This document shows positions 1-8,117 of a stretch of 13,466 bases of DNA, piece by piece. The DNA is from Bacteroidales bacterium UBA5621 (GTDB lineage Bacteria; Bacteroidota; Bacteroidia; Bacteroidales; VadinHA17), in NCBI GenBank assembly GCA_002424525.1, contig DIKJ01000032.1, forward strand, positions 19,119-32,584, written 5' to 3'. Under the pieces are notes generated by a model. It had not been told where the DNA came from and ran no database searches. It saw only the letters and a list, made by a program, of their open reading frames with translations. The number at the start of each line of letters is the position of its first letter. The first letter of the stretch is position 1. A program made the position numbers and the translations under genes.

Positions 1-137
1 ATAGAAATAAATCAAAGATAGAGATTGTTTTAAATATTATTGAAAGACTATTGACCGGTCAGTCTTTGCGCGTACATGCTTTTGGAGTATCTTCGTATCC
101 TCAGCCGGGTGACGGTAAAAATTTAAGCAGGGCAGGC

Positions 138-3110
138 ATGCGTAAACTTCTTGAATATAACATCAGGCACTACCTGCTCTTATTTCTCACCATTTTCCCG
201 CCCTTTCACGATGCTTCATCACAGGAATATTTCCAGCAGGAGGTTAATTACACGATTCATGTTACTCTTAACGACACCAATCATGAGCTTAATGGCTTCG
301 AGTCAGTTGAGTACATTAACAAATCTCCTGATACTCTGGGATTTTTATATTTTCATCTTTGGCCGAATGCCTATTCGAACAATAAAACTGCATTAGCCAG
401 GCAGATATTCGAAATGAGGGGTAAGGGAAGACTGTTTAATGATCCGGAGCTGAGAGGATTTATCGATTCCCTGGATTTCAGGGCAGACGGTAAACGGGTT
501 AAGTGGTATTTGCTCCCCGGTTCTCCTGATATCTGCAGGATCATCCTTGATAAACCCCTTAAGCCGGGAGACACGGTTTACATTACAACTCCTTTTTTTG
601 TAAAGATCCCGAAGGGAGTCACTTCACGTTTAGGACATATTAGGGAGTCATACCAGATTACCCAGTGGTATCCCAAACCGGCAGTTTACGACAGATCGGG
701 ATGGCATCCGATGCCATATCTCGATCAGGCTGAATTCTATTCGGAGTTTGGCTCTTTCGATGTAAGCATTACCCTGCCTTCCAATTATATCGTGGGAGCA
801 ACAGGCAACCTGCAGAATGAAGAGGAAAAGAGATTCCTCGACTCACTGGCTTCAGATAATTACCGGATGATAAATCCCGGTTATGGAGGATTGGATTTCC
901 CTCCATCCTCATTGCAGATGAAAACACTGCATTACACTGAGGATCAGATACATGATTTTGCCTGGTTTGCTGACAAGAGATTCAATGTCAGGAAGGGAAG
1001 CGTTATTCTGCCTGAATCTGAGAGGAAAGTAACAACCTGGGCTATGTTCACAGTTCAGGAAGCTTATCTCTGGGAGAAGGCCGTCTCATATATTGACAGC
1101 GCTATCCTGGTGTTTTCAAAATGGATCGGAGATTATCCCTACAATACATTTACTGCCGTTCAGAGTGCCCTCAATTCCGGATCAGGGATGGAATATCCCG
1201 GTCTGACGGTTATTGGTCTTGCAGGAGATCCATACCTGCTGGATCAGGTGCTGGTCCATGAGATATGTCACAACTGGTTTTACAGTGCGGTAAGTTCTGA
1301 TGAAAGAAGATTCCCTTTCATGGACGAAAGCATTGCCAGCGCTTATGAATCCAGATACCTGGATGAAAAGTATCCCGGAAAGAAGTTCTGGGAAATCGGT
1401 TTCAGGAACATCAAGCTGGCAAAGTTTTTCAGGATCGATGAAGTGCCATTAGCACGAATTCAGGAGCTCGATTGGATTATCCCGGCCCGAAGGAACCTGG
1501 AACAGCCTCTTAATCTTGCAGCTACTGATTACGGATACGATACTTACGGCAGTATGGTCTATTTCAAAGCCGCCCATGGTTTCAACTATCTGCAGGCATA
1601 TCTGGGAGAGTCATTATATGATTCCATTATGCACGATTACTACCGGACATGGAAACACAGGCATCCTTTGCCGGAAGATCTCAGGGCAATCTTCGAATCT
1701 CATACGACGAAAAACCTGTCCTGGTTCTTTGATGATTTCCTCGGTACCACCAAACGGCTTGATTACAGGATTGCCCGACTTAAGGACCAGAAATTACTTG
1801 TTAAAAACAAGGGGGAGTTAAATGCACCGCTGTTATTAGCCGGATTAACCGGAGATTTGATCTGTTCAGAAAAATGGGAGGACGGGTTTGAAGGAAAGAA
1901 ATGGATAGATTGGCCATGGAGAAATAATTCTGAAATAAAGATCGATCCGGAACACAGAATGACCGAGTTATACAGGCTCAACAACAATATGCGGACATCA
2001 GGCGTCTTCAGGAGAACCGATCCCTTTCATCTCCGGTTTCTGTATACTGTTGAAGATATTGATTCAAGATCCCTGTTGTACTTTCCTGCCTTAAACTGGA
2101 GCAGTACGGATGGTTTTATGGCAGGTATGGTGTTCAATAACGGAACGCTCATACCCAAACCGGTGGAATATATTCTCATCCCTCTGTACACATTTCGCAA
2201 TCAGGAGTTTGCCGGATTTGGAAAAATATTGTTCAACATAACTCCCTATAATAATCTTATTAGGATAGCAACATTTACACTTGAGGGAGAACAATTTGGT
2301 GCACCCGGAGACCAGAACTATCAAAAAGCAAAAATCGGTCTGGACCTTGGATTCAGACCCGGCAACATGGTTAATCCGGTCAATCATAAGGTTTTTGGGT
2401 ATTATCTGGCAGCATCGGACCTTGGTCAGATTGAACTCCTTGTGCCGGCAAAGATGAGTTCATTCATGCAGTTCGGATATGTTGTGGAACGGCCCGGTAT
2501 TATCAACCCCTTTACTCTGACGGTTTCTTTTGAATCAGGGAAGTCGTTTCAGAAGACTTCAGCGGAGTACAACTATCTGTATAGTTATTATGGAAGGAAC
2601 CAGGGGCTGGATATTAGGTTTTTCGCCGGAACCATGCTGAAAAACAGAAATACAGATCCGTTCTATGGTTTTTCCCCGGGCGGACGGAACGGACGTGAAC
2701 TGTATCTGTATCAGGGATTTTATCCCGATCGATTCAGCGAGCTTCAGCAAACATTCTGGTCGAGACAGATGAGTCTTTCTGAAGGAGGATTGGTATCTCC
2801 GGTCAACAATACCCTTGGGTACAGCCGCTGGCTTGTATCGTTGTCTGTTACGAGCAGTCTGCCAGAAAAAATTGCCTGGATTCCGGTAAAACCATTCTTT
2901 AACCTGTTATTGAACGATCATTCCGGCGGAGAATCAGAAGGATTTCCGCTATTCTTTGAGGCAGGTTTAAAGGCTGGTATCTGGAACTTCTTCGAGATAT
3001 ACCTGCCTTTGATCGTTTCTGAAAACATTTCATCAATAACCGGAACATTCAGGGAGAGGATCCGGTTTGTTTTCACTCTCGATCTGATCGATCCTTTCAG
3101 GTTAAAATAA
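138..3110 (+). CDS. Secreted M1-family zinc metallopeptidase with a C-terminal beta-rich, barrel-like region
   Basis: Predicted zinc aminopeptidase-like enzyme (gluzincin, M1 type), exported across the inner membrane. I chose ATG 138 over the in-frame TTG at 51 because a signal peptide starts there: MRK, then a hydrophobic LLLFLTIF stretch, with probable cleavage near ASS/QEY. This gives 990 aa. The catalytic site is clear: H374-E-I-C-H378 followed by exactly 18 residues and then E397, i.e. HEXXH-X18-E. Upstream, G348-S-G-M-E352-Y takes the place of the GAMEN exopeptidase motif. Tyr475 in MVYFKAAHGF is the candidate catalytic tyrosine. After about residue 640 the protein has no peptidase motifs and consists of alternating aromatic/hydrophobic beta-like strands up to the end (RIRFVFTLDLIDPFRLK). 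I infer an outer-membrane barrel or beta-sandwich there, which would make this a surface-attached peptidase. The substrate is unknown. The gene stands alone and converges on the next one. I see no strong promoter in bases 1-137. Confidence 0.9.
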   Translation: MRKLLEYNIRHYLLLFLTIFPPFHDASSQEYFQQEVNYTIHVTLNDTNHELNGFESVEYINKSPDTLGFLYFHLWPNAYSNNKTALARQIFEMRGKGRLFNDPELRGFIDSLDFRADGKRVKWYLLPGSPDICRIILDKPLKPGDTVYITTPFFVKIPKGVTSRLGHIRESYQITQWYPKPAVYDRSGWHPMPYLDQAEFYSEFGSFDVSITLPSNYIVGATGNLQNEEEKRFLDSLASDNYRMINPGYGGLDFPPSSLQMKTLHYTEDQIHDFAWFADKRFNVRKGSVILPESERKVTTWAMFTVQEAYLWEKAVSYIDSAILVFSKWIGDYPYNTFTAVQSALNSGSGMEYPGLTVIGLAGDPYLLDQVLVHEICHNWFYSAVSSDERRFPFMDESIASAYESRYLDEKYPGKKFWEIGFRNIKLAKFFRIDEVPLARIQELDWIIPARRNLEQPLNLAATDYGYDTYGSMVYFKAAHGFNYLQAYLGESLYDSIMHDYYRTWKHRHPLPEDLRAIFESHTTKNLSWFFDDFLGTTKRLDYRIARLKDQKLLVKNKGELNAPLLLAGLTGDLICSEKWEDGFEGKKWIDWPWRNNSEIKIDPEHRMTELYRLNNNMRTSGVFRRTDPFHLRFLYTVEDIDSRSLLYFPALNWSSTDGFMAGMVFNNGTLIPKPVEYILIPLYTFRNQEFAGFGKILFNITPYNNLIRIATFTLEGEQFGAPGDQNYQKAKIGLDLGFRPGNMVNPVNHKVFGYYLAASDLGQIELLVPAKMSSFMQFGYVVERPGIINPFTLTVSFESGKSFQKTSAEYNYLYSYYGRNQGLDIRFFAGTMLKNRNTDPFYGFSPGGRNGRELYLYQGFYPDRFSELQQTFWSRQMSLSEGGLVSPVNNTLGYSRWLVSLSVTSSLPEKIAWIPVKPFFNLLLNDHSGGESEGFPLFFEAGLKAGIWNFFEIYLPLIVSENISSITGTFRERIRFVFTLDLIDPFRLK

Positions 3111-3231
3111 CGGACGGCTGCTGGTAGCCTCCCAGGGAAGCAACGAAATGAACCTTCTCCTGGTACCCACATTCTTCAGAAACCAGGTGGTGGCTTACCG
3201 CCTGTCGGAGAAACTCTGAATAAGACATTTA

Positions 3232-4566
3232 TCACCTTATCATCTCATCCGGAGGCAGACCAAATTCTTCTTTCATTGCTATTCCCAGCGATTCCAGTTC
3301 GCTGAGGAGCGGCTCGTAAATTTCGGGAACAACCGGTCTGTAAACACCAGCCAGCCTGATCCTCTTCTCAAGGATCATCCTGACAGCGATGGCAGCAGGA
3401 AGAGCGACCGTGCGGGCAATTGAGGTGTTCGTTGCAGGCGTGCCGAAATCAACCATTCCCGATTTGATAACCTCTTTAGAGCCATCCGGGTAACCTGCCA
3501 GGAATATATGCTGAAGGACCACCATATCACGTTCATTTAAAGCCAGTAACATTTTCTGTATCATCCTGTCCGATGTGATCTCAAAAGGTGTTGTTTTCGT
3601 ATAGGCAAGTTTTTCGTCCTTGAAAAACCCGAGCCATTCAAGGGATCTTATTGCTGTTGAATCAGTATGCAGGCCAAGCTTCCGGGCAATACTCTCCCTG
3701 ATGTTGTCAATTTCAATACCCGCCCTCTCTGCGATAAAACCTGCGTAAGAGATGCCTGAATAATTCCCGGCACCAGTATCCAGCATATTAAGGCTTTTCA
3801 TTGCGTCGAGTGTCTCGCACCATCCTTTATACCTGAAGGTTCCCCTGTACATTGTTCTAGCCTCGGGGATACCATAAATATCAATATAACTTATTGAATC
3901 CCTGTTAGGATAAACCTCGAGGTCACCTGCTCCGGGAAAGAAATAGCCGAACCGGTCCTTAAAAAGATTTTCAGTTTCGACCCGGACCTTTTTGCCGTTC
4001 TTCAGATAGAGCGCGCTGTTCATGCTGGCCAGAATAACTCCTTTCGGGCTCCAAGAAAACTTGTACCCCAGCGGATTATCAGCCGCCTCCGGAGCAGGCA
4101 GGGCTCCGCACAGGGAATAGAACTCCTCAACCTGCCCTCCTCTTCGGTGAATATGATCAATTATCCTCATGGCACTCATATGGTCAATCCCCGGATCAAG
4201 GCCAATCTCATTCAGGATCATTACACCAGCCTTTACTGCTTCCTCATGCAGGGCCTGCATTTCCGGATGGACATAGGATGTAGTGACAAGCGGCTTGCGG
4301 TGACTGATGCAGATCCTGGCAACTTCAGTATGATACCGGTACGGCAGAAGCGATACTGTAATGTCATTTCCCTCCACCAGTCGGTTAAGAGTAGCAGTAT
4401 CATCCATCGACCAGCGCAGTGACGATCCGCAGGGATGTCCTGCTATCATCCTGTCGGCCTTCTCCCTGGTCGAGGTCGCGATCTTTATTCTGAAATCCCT
4501 TTCAAGCAGGTATTCTACCATAGGCTTGACTACAAGACCGGCACCAAGGATAAGGATCTTTTTCAT
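3232..4566 (-). CDS. Saccharopine dehydrogenase (glutamate-forming; Lys9-like saccharopine reductase)
   Basis: Cytosolic NAD(P)-dependent enzyme of 444 aa. In this family it interconverts saccharopine with aminoadipate semialdehyde plus glutamate. The N-terminal Rossmann domain opens with ILGAGLVVKP (GxG at residues 8-10, followed by the family's conserved proline P15). NEIGLDPGIDHMSAM (119-133) is the family's most recognisable block. GTFRYKGWCETL (242-253) and the ARTVALPAAIAVRMIL segment (384-399) match the C-terminal saccharopine reductase domain. Length is normal and nothing is missing. In bacteria the enzyme usually serves lysine breakdown, but no other lysine gene lies in this window, so the direction of flux is not shown. 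The start at 4566 follows directly from the glycine-rich loop. The gene is divergent from mutS and has its own candidate promoter at 4595-4625. A related carboxynorspermidine-type dehydrogenase is possible but less likely given NEIGLDPGIDH. Confidence 0.88.
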   Translation of the reverse strand: MKKILILGAGLVVKPMVEYLLERDFRIKIATSTREKADRMIAGHPCGSSLRWSMDDTATLNRLVEGNDITVSLLPYRYHTEVARICISHRKPLVTTSYVHPEMQALHEEAVKAGVMILNEIGLDPGIDHMSAMRIIDHIHRRGGQVEEFYSLCGALPAPEAADNPLGYKFSWSPKGVILASMNSALYLKNGKKVRVETENLFKDRFGYFFPGAGDLEVYPNRDSISYIDIYGIPEARTMYRGTFRYKGWCETLDAMKSLNMLDTGAGNYSGISYAGFIAERAGIEIDNIRESIARKLGLHTDSTAIRSLEWLGFFKDEKLAYTKTTPFEITSDRMIQKMLLALNERDMVVLQHIFLAGYPDGSKEVIKSGMVDFGTPATNTSIARTVALPAAIAVRMILEKRIRLAGVYRPVVPEIYEPLLSELESLGIAMKEEFGLPPDEMIR

Positions 4567-4594
4567 TGGAGGATGGATTAAGGAACTTATTAAA

Positions 4595-4625
4595 ACAAGA
4601 TAGTGAATAATTCCGGGAATTGCAA
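4595..4625 (-). promoter_or_regulatory. Candidate promoter of the saccharopine dehydrogenase gene
   Basis: Read on the minus strand, TTG (4625-4623) is followed after 20 bases by TATCTTGT (4602-4595). This fits the Bacteroidota layout of -33 TTTG and -7 TAnnTTTG, with mismatches at the end of the -7 box. The predicted leader is short, about 20-25 bases to ATG 4566. The match is imperfect and inferred by eye. Confidence 0.45.
4609..4621. repeat. 13-bp perfect inverted repeat in the promoter spacer
   Basis: AATTCC-G-GGAATT is a perfect palindrome around a single central base. It lies entirely within the 20-base spacer between the predicted -33 and -7 elements of the saccharopine dehydrogenase promoter. 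That is a place where a dimeric repressor could block transcription. The symmetry is seen directly; the operator role is inference, and no regulator gene is adjacent. Confidence 0.35.
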
Positions 4626-4702
4626 TGAGATTTATCAGGAGGTTTCTGACACTGTAAAAACCCCGGACCAGATTCTATTTTATGAACAAAATGATAAAAG
4701 GA

Positions 4703-4733
4703 TTTCTATTATATCCCCATCAGTGTATCTTTG
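4703..4733 (+). promoter_or_regulatory. Candidate mutS promoter (Bacteroidota type)
   Basis: TATCTTTG at 4726-4733 is a perfect match to the TAnnTTTG -7 box. TTTC at 4703-4706, 19 bases upstream, stands in for the -33 TTTG. Transcription would start near 4740, leaving a leader of about 40 bases before ATG 4782. The box overlaps the TTG at 4731, which argues against that codon as the start of MutS. Confidence 0.6.
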
Positions 4734-4781
4734 TCAGTAACAGTTGAACCTAGTAAGCCAGTAAATTATTTTCGCTGCCGG

Positions 4782-7391
4782 ATGTCTGGTCCCCAGAAAT
4801 ATGTCGAAACACCGCTGATGAAGCAGTATTTCAGTGTTAAGGCGAAACATCCTGATGCAATACTTCTTTTCCGGGTCGGGGATTTCTATGAGACCTTTGG
4901 CGAAGATGCAATAAAAGCTTCAGGCATACTGGGAATTACCCTTACAAGAAGAGCTAACGGAGCAGCTTCATTTGTCGAACTTGCAGGATTTCCTTACCAT
5001 GCCCTCGATACCTATCTTCCCCGGCTTGTACGCGCCGGCCAGAGGGTGGCAATATGCGAACAGCTTGAAGACCCGAAACTGGCGAAGAAGATCGTGAAAA
5101 GAGGAATCACGGAACTTGTAACACCAGGTGTCTCACTCGATGATAATGTTCTGGCTCACAAGGAAAACAATTTTCTGGCGGCACTCCATATCGACAAGAA
5201 TATAGCAGGGGTGGCTTTTCTTGATATATCTACCGGTGAATTCCTTGTCTCGGAAGGTACAGTTGATTATATTGATCAGGTACTTAATAAATTTCAACCC
5301 AGGGAGGTGCTGTTCGAAAAGAGGAAGAAGGATCTGTTTTTTGAATATTTCGGGTCTAAATTCTATACATTCAGGCTTGACGACTGGATATTTACCGAAG
5401 AGGCGGCCAATGACCGCCTTCTTAAGCAGTTTGAGACCAATTCATTGAAGGGATTCGGTGTTCAAAATCTGTCGTATGGCATAATAGCGGCAGGAGCGGT
5501 TCTCTATTATCTCGACATAACACAGCATGAAGAACTGGGCCATATAACCAATCTCTCGAGGATTGAGGAGGAGCGCTATGTATGGCTCGATAAGTTCACC
5601 ATCAGAAATCTTGAGCTTTTTCATTCTGTATATGAAGGGGCAAAAACCCTTATCGATGTAATGGATTGCAGCATCTCCCCGATGGGAGGCAGGTTGCTTA
5701 AGCGATGGCTCTCGCTTCCCCTGAGGGATATTGAACCAATCAATGAAAGGCTGGAAATCGTTCAGCATCTCGTAAATGATACCTCTTCCAGCGACAGTAT
5801 GACACACCTGATACGCCAGACAGGCGACCTGGAACGGCTTGTTTCAAAAGTTGCTGTCGGCAGGATAAACCCTCGTGAAATGGTACAGGTGATGAGGGCA
5901 CTCCAGGCTATCGGACCAATTAAGGAGCTTTGTGAGGGAACCAGTTGTCAGCCCCTTGTGAGCCTCGCAGAACGCCTCGATCCGTGTAAACCCATAGCGG
6001 ACAGGATTGAACGTGAACTCAACGGTGATCCTCCGGCCCTGGTGAACAGGGGGAATGTAATAGCGACGGGAGTGTCGGATGAACTGGATGATCTCCGGAG
6101 AATACTCTACAGCGGAAAGGATTATCTGGCAGACCTTCAGAAAAGAGAAAGTGAACGGACCGGAATAACTTCGCTGAAGGTGAGTTTTAATAACGTTTTT
6201 GGATACTATATTGAGGTAAGAAACACACACAGGGAAAAGGTGCCCCCGGAATGGATAAGAAAACAGACCCTTGTAAGTGCTGAAAGATATATAACAGAGG
6301 AACTTAAGGAATATGAGAACAAGATACTGGGGGCAGAGGAGAAGATTGCTGAAATAGAAGTGAGGCTATTTAACGATCTTGTGAAATCAGTTATTGAGTT
6401 TATTCCGCAGATTCAGCTCAACTCTGCCCTTGTTGCCCGCCTCGATTGCCTTCACTCATTTGCTGTAATATCAACTGAGAATAATTATACCAGACCGGTT
6501 TTAAACGATTCAGGGAAACTCGAAATAACCGAAGGACGCCATCCTGTGATCGAAAAACAACTGCCGCCCGGAGAATTGTATATTCCCAACGATCTTTTTC
6601 TTGACACTGAAGAACAGCAGATAATTATTCTGACCGGTCCGAATATGTCGGGTAAGTCTGCCCTGCTTCGTCAGACCGCCCTTATTTCCATAATGGCCCA
6701 GGCGGGATGTTTTGTCCCGGCAAAAAAGGCTCTCCTGGGTATAGTCGACAAAATATTTACCAGAGTAGGTGCGTCAGATAATATCAGTCTGGGCGAATCG
6801 ACCTTTATGGTTGAGATGAATGAAGCGGCCAGTATTCTGAACAACCTGTCCGACAGGAGCCTTGTATTACTTGATGAGATTGGAAGGGGAACAAGCACCT
6901 ACGACGGGATATCCATTGCATGGGCAATGGTTGAGTACCTTCATGAGAACAGATTTAGGGCCAGGACTCTCTTTGCCACTCATTATCATGAACTTAATGA
7001 GATGGAAAATTCCTTTGGAAGGGTTAAGAACTATAATATTTCAATCAGGGAACTGAACAACAAAATAATATTCCTCAGGAAATTAAAAAGAGGGGGTAGT
7101 GAACATAGTTTCGGCATCCATGTGGCTAAGATGGCAGGCATGCCGAAAAGCCTTGTAAACAGGGCATCAGGAATACTCAGGGAGCTGGAGCAGAGTCATG
7201 AGAAAAACGAGCTTGCCAAACCAATCGCTGATATTGCAGGAAAGAGGGAAGGTTTGCAACTGAGCATCTTTCAGCTTGATGATCCGGTACTGAAACAGAT
7301 AAGGGATGAATTACTTGATCTTGATATTGATAATCTGACCCCTATGGAGGCACTAAACAAGCTCTACAGTATAAAGAAATTTCTAAGATGA
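4782..7391 (+). CDS. mutS: DNA mismatch repair protein MutS
   Basis: MutS1-type mismatch-recognition ATPase, 869 aa from ATG 4782. The N-terminal mismatch-binding domain carries the Phe-x-Glu motif in VGDFYETF (F35, E37), which stacks on and contacts the mispaired base. It is followed by the connector, core/lever and clamp domains. The C-terminal ATPase has Walker A GPNMSGKS (619-626), a signature region around [14 protein letters not shown], Walker [13 protein letters not shown] (D698, E699) and the ATHYHEL block. The helix-turn-helix dimerisation tail ends in [18 protein letters not shown]. All catalytic parts are present. The in-frame TTG at 4731 would add 17 residues that do not look like MutS and would lie inside the predicted -7 box, so I reject it. 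The protein acts with MutL on replication errors. The response-regulator gene follows 48 bases later with no terminator visible between them. Confidence 0.97.
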   Translation: MSGPQKYVETPLMKQYFSVKAKHPDAILLFRVGDFYETFGEDAIKASGILGITLTRRANGAASFVELAGFPYHALDTYLPRLVRAGQRVAICEQLEDPKLAKKIVKRGITELVTPGVSLDDNVLAHKENNFLAALHIDKNIAGVAFLDISTGEFLVSEGTVDYIDQVLNKFQPREVLFEKRKKDLFFEYFGSKFYTFRLDDWIFTEEAANDRLLKQFETNSLKGFGVQNLSYGIIAAGAVLYYLDITQHEELGHITNLSRIEEERYVWLDKFTIRNLELFHSVYEGAKTLIDVMDCSISPMGGRLLKRWLSLPLRDIEPINERLEIVQHLVNDTSSSDSMTHLIRQTGDLERLVSKVAVGRINPREMVQVMRALQAIGPIKELCEGTSCQPLVSLAERLDPCKPIADRIERELNGDPPALVNRGNVIATGVSDELDDLRRILYSGKDYLADLQKRESERTGITSLKVSFNNVFGYYIEVRNTHREKVPPEWIRKQTLVSAERYITEELKEYENKILGAEEKIAEIEVRLFNDLVKSVIEFIPQIQLNSALVARLDCLHSFAVISTENNYTRPVLNDSGKLEITEGRHPVIEKQLPPGELYIPNDLFLDTEEQQIIILTGPNMSGKSALLRQTALISIMAQAGCFVPAKKALLGIVDKIFTRVGASDNISLGESTFMVEMNEAASILNNLSDRSLVLLDEIGRGTSTYDGISIAWAMVEYLHENRFRARTLFATHYHELNEMENSFGRVKNYNISIRELNNKIIFLRKLKRGGSEHSFGIHVAKMAGMPKSLVNRASGILRELEQSHEKNELAKPIADIAGKREGLQLSIFQLDDPVLKQIRDELLDLDIDNLTPMEALNKLYSIKKFLR

Positions 7392-7416
7392 GTTCTTTTA
7401 CAGGAGGCATATTAGA

Positions 7417-7443
7417 ATGAAGAACATATTTCTGACCGTATGA
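7417..7443 (+). CDS. Possible 8-codon leader peptide overlapping the response-regulator start
   Basis: ATG 7417 opens a frame encoding MKNIFLTV and stops at TGA 7441-7443. That stop overlaps the response-regulator ATG (7440-7442) in an ATGA arrangement typical of translational coupling. A perfect Shine-Dalgarno AGGAGG (7402-7407) sits 9 bases upstream of ATG 7417, but 32 bases upstream of the regulator start, so it would serve the short frame. Strong SD sequences are uncommon in this phylum. Alternatively, 7417 was the regulator's own start and one base has been lost. Function is unproven. Confidence 0.35.
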   Translation: MKNIFLTV

Positions 7444-8116
7444 AAATACTTGTTGCTGAGGATGAACCCAAAGTTGCGGCCTTCATCAAAAAAGGTCTGG
7501 AAGAGAACCATTATGAGGTTGACCTGGCTTACGACGGATTATCAGCGATGAAACTGGTTTCTCAATATAAATACTAGCTTTTCATAGTCGATATTATATC
7601 CCTGTCATTAACGGGCTGGATCTCTGCAAAAGACTGAAAGGATTGCATCCCGGCATACCTGTTCTTATGCTTACAGCACTTGGAACAACCGACGATAAAC
7701 TTGCCGGGTTTGATGCCGGAGCAGATGATTATCTGGTTAAGCCCTTTGAGTTCAGGGAATTGTTGGCCAGAGTAAAAGTATTGTTCAAGAGAGCCCATCT
7801 GACCCACGAAACAGTTAACAGAATAATTTACGCAGACCTGGAACTCGACCTCGACAGCAAGATCGCCAGACGGGGAGGTGCTGTAATCAACCTGACTGCA
7901 AAGGAATTTGCCTTACTGGAATATTTCATGCGAAACAAGGGGAGAGTGATGTCGAGGCCTGATATTGCAGAAAAGGTATGGGATATTAATTATGAATTTG
8001 ACACCAATGTGGTTGATGTTTATGTCAATTTTCTGAGGAAGAAGATTGACAGGGGATTTGATAAGAAATTATTACATACCAGAATAGGTCTGGGGTATTT
8101 TTTCGGAGAGACTTAA
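7440..8116 (+). pseudogene. OmpR/PhoB-family response regulator, broken by a stop codon and a frameshift
   Basis: Would-be DNA-binding response regulator (CusR/CopR-like) paired with the kinase that follows. The receiver domain starts MKILVAEDEP, with acidic residues E7 and D8. The phospho-acceptor D51 (GAT 7590-7592) is present. K101 sits in DDYLVKPFEF, and the winged-helix output domain has LTAKEFALLEYFMRNKG and the terminal DVYVNFLRKKID...GLGYFF. Two lesions are visible. Codon 46 is TAG (7575-7577), where the family normally has Asp in YDL. Then, between ATA 7596-7598 and CCT 7601-7603, one base is missing: reading shifts from DII to PVINGLDLCKRLK in the -1 frame. Adding one base gives exactly 225 aa, the classic family length. 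As it stands only a 45-residue peptide is made. A re-start at TTG 7643 could yield the output domain with part of the receiver, but I see no signal for it. Confidence 0.87.
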
Positions 8117-8117
8117 A

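Noticed and set aside
51..137. TTG-initiated 29-residue N-terminal extension of the M1 peptidase
   Set aside because: It would bury the signal peptide that starts at ATG 138; the extension is polar and resembles nothing in the family.
3185..3203. Hairpin AGGTGG / CCGCCT as a terminator for the convergent pair
   Set aside because: The stem is only 6 bp with a G-T pair, and neither strand has a following T tract.
3148..3219. 23-codon frame MNLLLVPTFFRNQVVAYRLS... between the two convergent genes
   Set aside because: It reads like protein, but it is very short, has no ribosome site and overlaps nothing conserved that I recognise. The gap is more simply intergenic.
4575..4594. Two TTAAT elements (minus strand) upstream of the saccharopine dehydrogenase gene as another regulator box
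   Set aside because: They are 12 bp apart, not 11, only two copies occur, and they lie downstream of the predicted -7 box.
7575..7577. TAG read through as a recoded amino acid
   Set aside because: A frameshift follows within 24 bases, so read-through alone would not restore the protein, and no recoding element is visible.
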